Origin: an uncultured Verrucomicrobiota bacterium
GTDB taxonomy: Bacteria > Verrucomicrobiota > Verrucomicrobiia > Verrucomicrobiales > Verrucomicrobiaceae
NCBI GenBank assembly: GCA_903848465.1
Contig: CAINGK010000190.1
Coordinates: forward strand, 1-38,241
Direction of reading: 5' to 3'
DNA: 38,241 nt
Below are positions 15,254 to 23,380 of this stretch, piece after piece. The translations under genes were made by a program, and so were the position numbers. Numbering within the stretch: position 1 is the stretch's first letter; every line of letters starts with the position of its first letter. Under the pieces are notes generated by a model. It was not told the origin of the DNA and searched no databases. It saw nothing but the letters and a program-made list of their open reading frames with translations.

Positions 15254-16264
15254 TCAGGAAGTTTTGCCTGCCGGTTTCCCTGGTTCTTCGGGCAGGGGTG
15301 GTGAGTCGGCACTTGGCACCGCGATGACTTCCGGCGAGGCTTTGCCGCCTCCTTGGCTCTCGCCACCGATGGCGATGAGTTTTCCACTTCCGCCGTTCAA
15401 CAACCGATGGAAATACCGTGGATGAGCGAGCTTGGCGACTGCCACCCAGGCGTCACCACGCAGTTCAAGCAGCCGACCACTCACACCGCTGGCAAATAGA
15501 CGACCTGCTTGCGACACTGCGGCAAAACCAAATCCGCCGATCTTGTCAGCGGGCAGCGTTGGGCCATCGCTCCATGAACCGGTCGTCGTATCGAGCACCG
15601 AAACGGCACTGCTCAGTTGGTTGTCATCTGTCATGCCGCCGATAGCATACACCTTGGTGCCGATGGTTTGCACCGCGAGGGCACGGCGCTTGAACGGCTG
15701 CGGATGGCTTTGCCATTTCGCATCTGCCTGACTCAAATCGAGAGTGAGATACGTGTCATGCCACACGGAGTCCGCATCACCTTCCATCCGCCAACCACCG
15801 ATCACATAGAGGGTGCTGCCACAGACGATGCTGTCATGGCTGGACCGGCGCTGCGGCAGTTTTGGCAGAGGAATCCATGCGCTTTTGTCGATGTCATAAC
15901 GCGCCGCTGTTTCGCTCGACCACAGATCCTGTTTCTCGCCCTTGGCGTTGCGTGCGGCCATGCCACCGATACGGATCAAGCCATCCTTGGTGGCGACAAG
16001 GGACGCTCCCTGTGCCGGTTCGTCCTTCGCCAGCGCTTCCCATGTGTCAGCACCCAGTTTCCAGCGAAACAAATCTCCATGCACTTCATCACGGTTGTAC
16101 TTGTGGCGTCTGCCGCTGTGACCACCGTAGAAGTACAGTGAGCCATCTGGCATGCCTGCGGCACCAAAACTCGCGACTGGCAGCGGCAGTTCCGGCGGTA
16201 GGTCACCCGCCTGCATCAAAGGGGTGAAGGCAAGCAACAGGGAGATCAGTGATAAAGCCTTCAT
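15254..16264 (-). CDS. Secreted Kelch-repeat beta-propeller protein
   Basis: 336 residues with a signal peptide (MKALSLISLLLAFTPLMQA). Kelch repeats recur with the G-G plus Y/W pattern: LYFYGGHSGRRHKYNRDE, LIRIGGMAARNAKGEKQD, LYVIGGWRMEGD, VYAIGGMTDDNQLSS and LIAIGGESQGGG, giving a six-bladed propeller. The architecture is like NanM-type mutarotases and galactose-oxidase central domains, but no oxidase active-site residues are visible, so it may bind or isomerise a sugar or be a binding scaffold. The C-terminal end is Pro-rich (PPLPEEPGKPAGKTS). It faces away from the DMT transporter. Confidence 0.82.
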   Translation of the reverse strand: MKALSLISLLLAFTPLMQAGDLPPELPLPVASFGAAGMPDGSLYFYGGHSGRRHKYNRDEVHGDLFRWKLGADTWEALAKDEPAQGASLVATKDGLIRIGGMAARNAKGEKQDLWSSETAARYDIDKSAWIPLPKLPQRRSSHDSIVCGSTLYVIGGWRMEGDADSVWHDTYLTLDLSQADAKWQSHPQPFKRRALAVQTIGTKVYAIGGMTDDNQLSSAVSVLDTTTGSWSDGPTLPADKIGGFGFAAVSQAGRLFASGVSGRLLELRGDAWVAVAKLAHPRYFHRLLNGGSGKLIAIGGESQGGGKASPEVIAVPSADSPPLPEEPGKPAGKTS

Positions 16265-16399
16265 GTGAATACTTGCGAGGAAATAAACTGCATAGCCATA
16301 CGCTACAAACGACCGTAAAGTTCAGATTTGCACTTCTGCATTTCTCAGCCATCCTCAACCTGTCTGATGAACTTCAAACCTGCCAGCCGAATTGCGATT

Positions 16400-16422
16400 C
16401 GTACCGTTGTAAAAACGGTACG
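16400..16422. promoter_or_regulatory. 9-bp palindrome with 5-nt loop in the kelch-transporter intergenic region
   Basis: cgtaccgtt and aacggtacg form a perfect 9-bp inverted repeat with a 5-base centre. It lies in the 238-bp divergent gap (16265-16502) between the Kelch and transporter genes, about 80 bp before the transporter start. It could be an operator or a small hairpin. There is no T-run after it, so a simple terminator is unlikely. Confidence 0.4.
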
Positions 16423-16502
16423 CGCCATTTGGCATGCCTGACACCACGGTTTGGGGAACCTGCGCGAAATGCGCTCATCATCACGAGACAAAATAATCAG
16501 AT

Positions 16503-17441
16503 ATGATGCCAGAAGGTAGCCCTCAGACCGGCACCTCCATGAGCACCCCTGACACCCAACTCCAGCATCATCCCCGGCGCGGCGCGCAGGCGATGCTGCT
16601 CTCACTCACCTGTTTTTCCGGCAATGCCCTGCTGCTGAAAGACCTTGCCTCGCATCGCAACATTGATCCGTGGATGTCGATCACCTTCCGTGCAGCCGTC
16701 GGACTGGTGTTGACGATCGTGCTCTTCGCTCCCGCCGGTACTTTGAAACTGCGCCGCTCGTTTCAGAGTTGGTTGTTGGCTTCGCGCGGCGTACTGGGCG
16801 CGCTCGGCACGGCTGCGTACTACACCACCATCGGGCCGTTGGGTGCGGGCAAGGCCACACTCATTGGCAATACCTGGACGGTTTTTGCAGCCATCATGGC
16901 CACCTTCGTTCTGCATGAGCGGCTCGGGCTGGTGAAGCTCTTTGGCATCTTGCTGGCGTTGGCGGGCCTGAGCCTGCTCACGGGACTGGCACCGGGCACG
17001 ATGGCCAGATTTGGTCAGCACGAAATGATCGGACTCATCGGTGCGGTGCTGGCTGCGGCGGTCGTCGTGGTGATTCGTCAGCTCACGCGCACAGAGACCA
17101 GTGCCACCATCTTTTCCTCCCAGTGCATCTACGCACTGCTGCTTGCTCTGCCGTTCGCCGCGGCCAATTTCACGTCGTTAAATGTGATGGATGTGGTTTT
17201 GCTCACAGCGGCGGCATTGTGCGCCAGCATCGGTCAATTGGCGATGACAGAAGGCTTCCGCTTCCTCTCCGTTGCGGCGGGTGGAGCCTTCCAGATGATG
17301 GTTCCCGTCGTTATATCACTCTCCAGCATCGCGCTGTTTGCCGAACCCTTCACGTTTGCGCAGACGCTGGGAGGCGTGCTGGTACTCTGGGGCTGTTATC
17401 ACACAGTCGTGGGCGGTTTCAGCAGAAAAGCCGCCGCCTGA
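16503..17441 (+). CDS. DMT-superfamily (EamA) transporter
   Basis: 312 residues from ATG 16503; ATG 16539 is also plausible and would remove a polar 12-residue leader. Two EamA repeats give about ten transmembrane helices, with SGNALLLKDLASHRNIDPW and MSITFRAAVGLVLTIVLF in the first, TFVLHERLGLVKLFGILLAL at its end, and FLSVAAGGAFQMMVPVVIS then FAEPFTFAQTLGGVLVLWGC in the second. The family exports small metabolites or amino acids across the inner membrane; the substrate is unknown. Its stop is one base from the end of the convergent tamA-like gene. Confidence 0.88.
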   Translation: MMPEGSPQTGTSMSTPDTQLQHHPRRGAQAMLLSLTCFSGNALLLKDLASHRNIDPWMSITFRAAVGLVLTIVLFAPAGTLKLRRSFQSWLLASRGVLGALGTAAYYTTIGPLGAGKATLIGNTWTVFAAIMATFVLHERLGLVKLFGILLALAGLSLLTGLAPGTMARFGQHEMIGLIGAVLAAAVVVVIRQLTRTETSATIFSSQCIYALLLALPFAAANFTSLNVMDVVLLTAAALCASIGQLAMTEGFRFLSVAAGGAFQMMVPVVISLSSIALFAEPFTFAQTLGGVLVLWGCYHTVVGGFSRKAAA

Positions 17442-17442
17442 T

Positions 17443-19515
17443 TCAGAACGCAAACCCCACAGTGATATGCAGGAATCCGCTCGTCTCGCCAGTGCGGCGG
17501 TTGGGATTGTGCCCGTAGTCAATACGGATCGGTCCAAACGGCAGCTTGTAGCGCACTCCCGCGCCGATAGCTTCCCGAAAGTCCGAGGAATATGACAGCG
17601 GAGAGGAGTTGTTTCCCTGCGCCAAGCTGCCAATGTCACCAAAGACAGCGAGCTCTAAATTGGGTATGACCTCATAGGAAAACTCAGCGCTGGCAAACAG
17701 TGCCGATGTTCCACCCAGCGGCGTACCTCCAGGCGTCACGGGGCCGAGTTTGCGCATACCGAAGGAACGCACGCTGTAGGGCCCACCATTGAACACACGG
17801 CTGTCGATGGGGATCTTTTCTGCCGCCGCACCTTGAATCGTCGCCAGTTCAGCTCCAGTGGCGAAGCGGAACTTCTTGGTGATCGGGATATACCACGCAC
17901 CGCGCATATCCGAGCGCAGAAAGCTCACGCCTGAACCCAGAGTGTCAGTAGAGCTCTCCATTCGACCAGAGACATACCAGCCCTTCTTCGGCAGCACCGG
18001 ACTGTCTCGCCGGTCATACATCACACTCGCTCCCAGGTTCATCAAAGAGTAGCTTTTGGGGCCGGTCTGTTGGAGCGTGAGCACCTTGGAGCTGACCGTA
18101 TTGGCCGTGGTGCCGATAAACACCGAATAGCTCAGCGCATGGTTCACTCGTCGTGCCACATCCAGGCCCAGAGCCGTGCCGATGCGGTCGTATTCAAAGC
18201 GGTTGAACTGTTCCAGTGCGAACCGCGTGGTCGCCGAATGCTGTGAATTAAACACCGCAGGATTGGTCAGGCTCACAAAGCCCACCGGTCCCGCTGTACT
18301 GTAGCTCAGTTCCGCTGCCAGCGTGTTGCCCGAATCACGCCAGTTCGTGTTTTTGTAGGTCACGCCAGCCTGCGGCCCGAGGAAGGTGTCAAAACCCGGT
18401 TCAAAACCGATGGCCACAGGCTTCGCCTCCTCACCCGTGATGCGCAGGTTCCCTGCCGCCAGACTGCCATTGTCAGGCAGCACCTTGGTGTCTAGCAAGG
18501 TAAACATCCCCGAGTCCAGCGCCCGCTTGAAAAAGAAGTCTGCCTCCTCGGCTTCGTAAAGCTGGCCTGTCAGCGGTTTAAACTTCGCCAGCAGCACACG
18601 TTTCGCGCCCTTGCTGAAAGCTTCGTGGGCTGTGATGCGGGTGATCCGTACCCGCTCCCCGGCCTGCACGCGAAAAACCACATCCACCGTCCCACCGGAT
18701 TTTCCCAGCGTGTAGTCCGCTGTTGTTGCCGCATGCAGATAGCCATGCTCGGCACAGATCGAAGCCAGCCGCTGCTGGATCTGCTGCACCCGCGCTTCAT
18801 TGAAGGGCGTCCCACCTGCCTGCGTCATCTCTTCCTGCGTCAGTTTTTCCAGTTCCTTGGGTGTGCCTGTGATGGATGCATGGCCAAAGATAAACTTGGC
18901 CCCCGGTTTGATCTCCAGTGTCAAATCACGCCGCATGTCCGCACCGGTGGTCGGTGCGGGCAGCAGCAGCGTTTCCGCATTCAGGTAACCTTCGGCACGC
19001 AGGCGCCGCTGCACCAGCCCCGCGCCCTGCTGCATGTCCGCCTCCACCCACTGCGGCTGTTTTTTGTCCACGTCTTCACGCTCCAGCGTTGGCTTCATGA
19101 GGTACTTCTTCAGTTCCTCTTCCGGCAGCGGCATTTCACCTTTCAGTGTCACTGCTCCCACGCGCACCGCGTTGCCCGGTTTCACGGTCAACTCGATCCC
19201 GCCCTTGATCATTTTCCACGCCACTTCCGCGTCCGGCCAGCCTCCACGGATGAAATGCTGCCGTACAAAAAACGCCAGATCATCCGCCAGGGGCTCGCCC
19301 GCCGGACCACTGCCATTCAGCGTCAGTTGGTCCATCAGCATGCTTTTCAGGGGATCCCATTGTGCCTCTTCCACTCCTTCCACATGTACCGTCGTCTGGC
19401 CGAAATGTACCTCATGCGCCCACATGGTTCCCATCAGGCAAAACAACGCCAGCAAAATCAGCCGACTGCATCGCAACCGGCTGGCGTTCATGAGGCTGGC
19501 AGTGTCATTCATCAT
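17443..19515 (-). CDS. tamA: TamA/BamA-type outer membrane Omp85 protein
   Basis: 690 residues. It has a signal region (RLILLALFCLMGTMWA), three POTRA-like repeats (about 35-330; e.g. FVRQHFIRGGWPDAEVAWKM, RRLRAEGYLNAETLLLPAP, RLASICAEHGYLHAATTADY) and a C-terminal beta-barrel ending GFLHITVGFAF, with the terminal Phe expected for recognition by the assembly machinery. FNGGPYSVRSFG is the V-R-G-F-type lid-lock motif, here with RSF. The start overlaps the stop of the tamB-like gene (ATGA at 19512-19515). Pairing with a TamB protein indicates the Tam complex that moves lipids or autotransporters to the outer membrane. A BamA proper is less likely because of the partner. Confidence 0.85.
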   Translation of the reverse strand: MMNDTASLMNASRLRCSRLILLALFCLMGTMWAHEVHFGQTTVHVEGVEEAQWDPLKSMLMDQLTLNGSGPAGEPLADDLAFFVRQHFIRGGWPDAEVAWKMIKGGIELTVKPGNAVRVGAVTLKGEMPLPEEELKKYLMKPTLEREDVDKKQPQWVEADMQQGAGLVQRRLRAEGYLNAETLLLPAPTTGADMRRDLTLEIKPGAKFIFGHASITGTPKELEKLTQEEMTQAGGTPFNEARVQQIQQRLASICAEHGYLHAATTADYTLGKSGGTVDVVFRVQAGERVRITRITAHEAFSKGAKRVLLAKFKPLTGQLYEAEEADFFFKRALDSGMFTLLDTKVLPDNGSLAAGNLRITGEEAKPVAIGFEPGFDTFLGPQAGVTYKNTNWRDSGNTLAAELSYSTAGPVGFVSLTNPAVFNSQHSATTRFALEQFNRFEYDRIGTALGLDVARRVNHALSYSVFIGTTANTVSSKVLTLQQTGPKSYSLMNLGASVMYDRRDSPVLPKKGWYVSGRMESSTDTLGSGVSFLRSDMRGAWYIPITKKFRFATGAELATIQGAAAEKIPIDSRVFNGGPYSVRSFGMRKLGPVTPGGTPLGGTSALFASAEFSYEVIPNLELAVFGDIGSLAQGNNSSPLSYSSDFREAIGAGVRYKLPFGPIRIDYGHNPNRRTGETSGFLHITVGFAF

Positions 19516-20339
19516 TGGGGGTCTGTATCCACGGCTCGCGCGGCTTTGCCAAATCGCAGCACATAGCCCAGCAGCGCCTTCATGCGTCCTGTTTGCGAGA
19601 ATCGTCCGATGAACCTGAACTTGGGGGTGATTTCATACATCGCCTGCATGCTGTCACCTGCGCGGTCTGCGCCTGAGGGATTGAATGTGGTGTGCAGACG
19701 CGGCGGCTCGGCGCTCACCGTTTTTTTCTTGTGGAAGATTTTCCGGTAAGTTTCGGCGATGACGATAAAGGCTGCACGCGTCATGGCCTCGCTGGCCATC
19801 TGATCATTATCGCCGCCCAGCGTCATGCCAGTGCCCAGCAGCGTCACGATGTCCGCCTCTGACAGCGGTGGTGTGCTCGTAAAGCGCGTCTTTGGATTCG
19901 AGGCATCGCCATAAACATACAGTGTGATGTCATTGCTCCCCACGCGCGATTCACCGCGCACATCGAGCTTGGGCGCGAATGGATTTTCCGGATTCATCGT
20001 TACCACCCCCTTGGTGATCTTCAGCAAGCTGAACGGCAGCTTCAACACCAGGCGGTCCACATTCGCAAATCCCGTCAGTCGCGGTGCCGCGCCGGTGCCG
20101 CCGAGCGCGATGTCTGCTGAGATGGCTCCGTTCATCAGATTTCCCGCAATCACCACCGGATCACGCGTCTTCACCTTTAGATCAAACGTCCAGTCCTTCA
20201 GCATCGGTGGTAGCGCCAGCTTTTGATCGACCTTCGAGGTTGAAGGCGGTGGTGGTGGCAGTTTTTCGCCCTGCTGGATCATGCCCGTCACATTCGGCAG
20301 CAGGTTCACCTCCTGGAAAATGCGGCCACGCACGGCCAC
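19512..20339 (-). CDS. tamB: TamB-like protein, C-terminal half (frame after the shift)
   Basis: About 275 codons in the frame that follows from the 10-bp duplication. It carries the conserved C-terminal TamB (DUF490) domain: LKVKTRDPVVIAGNLMNGAI, ADIALGGTGAAPRLTGF, LDVRGESRVGSNDITLYVYG, and the diagnostic TSTPPLSEADIVTLLGTG. The real protein should continue directly from the frame that ends in VSGTVEAVRGR; no separate start is needed if one repeat unit is removed. Without this domain the protein could not contact the TamA barrel. Its stop overlaps the tamA start, so translation of this half affects tamA coupling. Confidence 0.8.
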   Translation of the reverse strand: MAVRGRIFQEVNLLPNVTGMIQQGEKLPPPPPSTSKVDQKLALPPMLKDWTFDLKVKTRDPVVIAGNLMNGAISADIALGGTGAAPRLTGFANVDRLVLKLPFSLLKITKGVVTMNPENPFAPKLDVRGESRVGSNDITLYVYGDASNPKTRFTSTPPLSEADIVTLLGTGMTLGGDNDQMASEAMTRAAFIVIAETYRKIFHKKKTVSAEPPRLHTTFNPSGADRAGDSMQAMYEITPKFRFIGRFSQTGRMKALLGYVLRFGKAARAVDTDPQ

Positions 20340-23325
20340 GCACGGCCTCCACCGTGCCGCTCACGCGTGCCGCCTTCAAAGTGCCCACGCAGGCGATGTC
20401 CGCATTCGCTCTCACGCTCGAAGTCGGATTCCGCATCACCAGCGCTTCACGTGCCTCCACCTTCAGATCAAATCGCGGGTCCTGGGTGTTGGCAGCATCC
20501 AGCGTTCCTCCCAGCCGCACCTTGCCACCTGCGAGCATCACCGAGATGTCCTCCAGCGTCGCTTTGCGGTCATGGGTGCGCACCTTCACACGCAAGTCAT
20601 GCACGCTCGGCATGTCGGCGCTCACGAAGTCGATTTCCGAGGCATTCAGATCGAGCGCCGAATCAATCAGCGGTGCTTTCACCGTGCCACCCACGCTGGC
20701 ATGCAGCTTCAACTTCGCTGGCACGGCCCTGATCATTTCGGGAGCAAACTCGCGCACGAAATTCAGATCACTTTCCGGCAGATCCAATGTGACCTGCAGT
20801 GGCAGTTCCATCGCGAGGTCCGGTTGCTTCATCAGTTCCGTCAAAACCACCGGCACGGCAGCTTTCAACGTCAGCGGTTGCAGCGGTGCCTGCACCACCT
20901 TCACGTCGAGTGCCAGTTGGTCTGCCTTCAGCGTTGTTAGCACATCGACCGTGGCCGGTTGAAACGACTTCGGCAGTCCCGGCGCTTTCAGGTCTTTGAG
21001 TCCCACTTTCACAACGACATCCGCCGAATCCAACCGGCCGCCGATCTTCACATCCACGCTCAACAACCCCGGCGGCACACTTTTCACTCCGGCTGCCGCT
21101 GCGATGTCATGGATCGGCAGTTCATGCGCATTCAGCATCACATCCAGTGGCACTCCGTTTGCCACGCCGGTTTGCATCACATCAGATGGCGCACGAGCAT
21201 GCCCGCTCATCAGTTGCCGCTCTTTTTGCCAGAAACTCAGCTCGCTCAAATGCGCCTCCTTGTCCGTCACTGCTCCCTTGGTCAGCAGCTTCCACGGGCC
21301 CAACACCGCCTGCAGCGTCTCAATCTGCGCCGTGGTGCCGGCAAAAGTCGTCTTTAAATCCACATCCGCCGCCTCCGGCATGCCCGCCACTTTCACCTTC
21401 GCCGCCTGCATTTCGATGCGGCCTTCACCGCGCCACGGACTCGCGTCGCCGCTGACATTGAGCTTCACCGCAAGACTGCCCGATTCCATCGCAGGCGCTT
21501 TCACGGCGGCCAGCAGCGGGTTCAAACTCGCGAGCACCGGCAGCGCGATGTCGCCATCCAGATCAAATCCCCACGGTGCTTGCAACTTCGCCTTACCCTT
21601 CAGTTCGATGCGGTTCTTCTCATCCACCACGATGCGGCAGGGCTGCAAAGTGGCGGTGCCTTTGGCCACGTTCACCTTCATCTCAATCAACGGCAGGGGA
21701 GCATCGCCAAAGTGTCCGTCCTTCACGCTCAAATCGACATCGGCGGTCATGTTCATCACGTCAGTCGCCTTGAAGGCTGCTTTGCCCGAGGTGGCGATCT
21801 TCGCTGCCACCGGCTTCTCCTGCGGCGGCAGTCCCACCGTTTGCATCAAAGCTGTCGGGTCATCGATTTGAATCTGCCACTGCGCATTCACGGGCATCGC
21901 ATCATCCATCGTCATCGTTGCATTCAGATCCACGCGGTTTCCTGCACCCAGCATCAGCGCGGGCACACTCACTTTGGCCTCCTTGCCATCCAGGCTCACC
22001 GTCACACCGAGCTTTGGCAGCTTATAGGTTTCAAAGCCGAGGTCCGTGCCATTCAGTTGCGCCGCGACCTTCGTTGGCGTGGTGCCTATTCCCGTGGCAT
22101 CTGCCGTTAGTTCGATCAGGCCGCGCGCCGGCGGCGGTTTCGCCAGCAGTTGCGTCACATCGGCAATCTTGGCCTTCACCTTCGCCGTCCAGGGCGATTT
22201 CATCACATCTTCTGCCAGCTTCGCTTCCACTTCCGCCACCACTTCGTTCGCGCCTCGCAGCACCTTCAGCTCCGGAACACGTGCCACACCCTTTTTGACC
22301 TCAAGCGTGGTGGTGATCGAGTCCAGCATGGCGCCCGCAGCTCTCACATCAGGAATACTGACCTTTCCATCCACCGCCATCGTCATCGGTTTCAGCGGAT
22401 CGCCTTCAGCGTGCAAATCCACACTCACCGGCCCAAACGCGATTCCCTCCGGCAGCTTCAATGCCTTTAGCTCGTCCGATGCCAGATCACGCACGCGCAC
22501 ATCGGCCTTCATCTGCATTGCACCACCAAAAATACCGCGCGCCAGCGCTTCGACGACCACGGCAGCTTTGCCCATTCCCGCGTCGAGCTTCACAGTGGCC
22601 GCATCCTTGTCCCATTCGCTCAAATCCACCGCGAGTGTTTTCAACTTCGCACCATAGGGCAGATCAAGTCCTGCAATGGTCAGTGTGCGCTCGCCCCACT
22701 GCACCTGTGCTTTCACATTCGCGACACGCAGATCACCAGGCTCCATCTTGAATTCAGCGAGCTCGAAAATCCCCGGCATGCCTGCGCCCACCCGCAGGGT
22801 CAGACCGCGCACCGTGATCTTGCTTCCGTCAGCTAGCGTCACCTCGGCGTTGATGTTCTGAATGTCGATCACCTTGGGCCACACCAGCGGCGGCGGCTGG
22901 CCAGACGAAGGCTGCTTCACCTTCACCACCACCTTTTCATCCTTCGGCATCTTGCGCAGATCCAGCGCCACATCCACGTCCTTCACAGCCACACGTTTCA
23001 CGATGTCGATGTTGCCAGTTTTTGCGAGTGTCCAGACATCGTAGTCCGCCGCGAGTTCGCCTATCGTCGCCCGCTCCACCAGCGAGCCGCTGGCTTCGAT
23101 GCCGCTGAGCCGTAAATCACCCAGCACCGAGCCGTCCACCTGCCACTTGAGCTTGATCCCCGCCATCTCCGCACCCTTGGGGCCGCCATAGCCGATCGTC
23201 CAGCGCAGCAACGGCGCATGGAAAACGACAACCAGCACCAGCAGCGCAATGCCAGCCAGCAGCAGTCGTTTGATCCATTTCCACCAGCGGCGGGTCTTTT
23301 TGGGGGCGTCAGAAGGCACGCTCAT
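20182..23325 (-). CDS. tamB: TamB-like protein, N-terminal part (frameshifted near its end)
   Basis: 1047 codons from ATG 23325, of which those before about 20348 are authentic; the rest is out of frame and ends early. An N-terminal signal anchor (WIKRLLLAGIALLVLVVVFH after a KKTRRWWK patch) places the body in the periplasm. The remainder is a long repetitive beta-structure of about 1000 residues typical of AsmA/TamB bridge proteins, such as LSGIEASGSLVERATIGELA and VSGDASPWRGEGRIEMQAAK. Such proteins form a hydrophobic groove carrying phospholipid between membranes. Removing one 10-bp unit gives one frame of 1267 residues across 19512-23325. As written the protein lacks its C-terminal DUF490 domain. 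Confidence 0.82.
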   Translation of the reverse strand: MSVPSDAPKKTRRWWKWIKRLLLAGIALLVLVVVFHAPLLRWTIGYGGPKGAEMAGIKLKWQVDGSVLGDLRLSGIEASGSLVERATIGELAADYDVWTLAKTGNIDIVKRVAVKDVDVALDLRKMPKDEKVVVKVKQPSSGQPPPLVWPKVIDIQNINAEVTLADGSKITVRGLTLRVGAGMPGIFELAEFKMEPGDLRVANVKAQVQWGERTLTIAGLDLPYGAKLKTLAVDLSEWDKDAATVKLDAGMGKAAVVVEALARGIFGGAMQMKADVRVRDLASDELKALKLPEGIAFGPVSVDLHAEGDPLKPMTMAVDGKVSIPDVRAAGAMLDSITTTLEVKKGVARVPELKVLRGANEVVAEVEAKLAEDVMKSPWTAKVKAKIADVTQLLAKPPPARGLIELTADATGIGTTPTKVAAQLNGTDLGFETYKLPKLGVTVSLDGKEAKVSVPALMLGAGNRVDLNATMTMDDAMPVNAQWQIQIDDPTALMQTVGLPPQEKPVAAKIATSGKAAFKATDVMNMTADVDLSVKDGHFGDAPLPLIEMKVNVAKGTATLQPCRIVVDEKNRIELKGKAKLQAPWGFDLDGDIALPVLASLNPLLAAVKAPAMESGSLAVKLNVSGDASPWRGEGRIEMQAAKVKVAGMPEAADVDLKTTFAGTTAQIETLQAVLGPWKLLTKGAVTDKEAHLSELSFWQKERQLMSGHARAPSDVMQTGVANGVPLDVMLNAHELPIHDIAAAAGVKSVPPGLLSVDVKIGGRLDSADVVVKVGLKDLKAPGLPKSFQPATVDVLTTLKADQLALDVKVVQAPLQPLTLKAAVPVVLTELMKQPDLAMELPLQVTLDLPESDLNFVREFAPEMIRAVPAKLKLHASVGGTVKAPLIDSALDLNASEIDFVSADMPSVHDLRVKVRTHDRKATLEDISVMLAGGKVRLGGTLDAANTQDPRFDLKVEAREALVMRNPTSSVRANADIACVGTLKAARVSGTVEAVRGRAWPHFPGGEPAAECDGHDPAGRKTATTTAFNLEGRSKAGATTDAEGLDV
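20324..20347. repeat. tamB: 10-bp tandem duplication (acgcacggcc x2) causing a tamB frameshift
   Basis: Units at 20328-20337 and 20338-20347 are identical and are preceded by a partial unit ggcc. On the coding strand one copy reads EAVRGRIFQEVN in frame, while two copies give EAVRGRAWPHFPGG and then a premature stop. The whole locus minus 10 bp is divisible by three, which fits a single recent insertion, a phase-variable repeat, or a sequencing or assembly error. Confidence 0.85.
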
Positions 23326-23380
23326 TTCATGCCTCAGATTGAAGCAAGTTCAATGCTAGCACGAATCCTTTTATCCTGCA

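Noticed and set aside
17443..19515. BamA proper, rather than TamA
   Set aside because: Three POTRA-like repeats and a coupled TamB-like gene upstream fit TamA better; a true BamA is normally next to skp/ompH or lpx genes.
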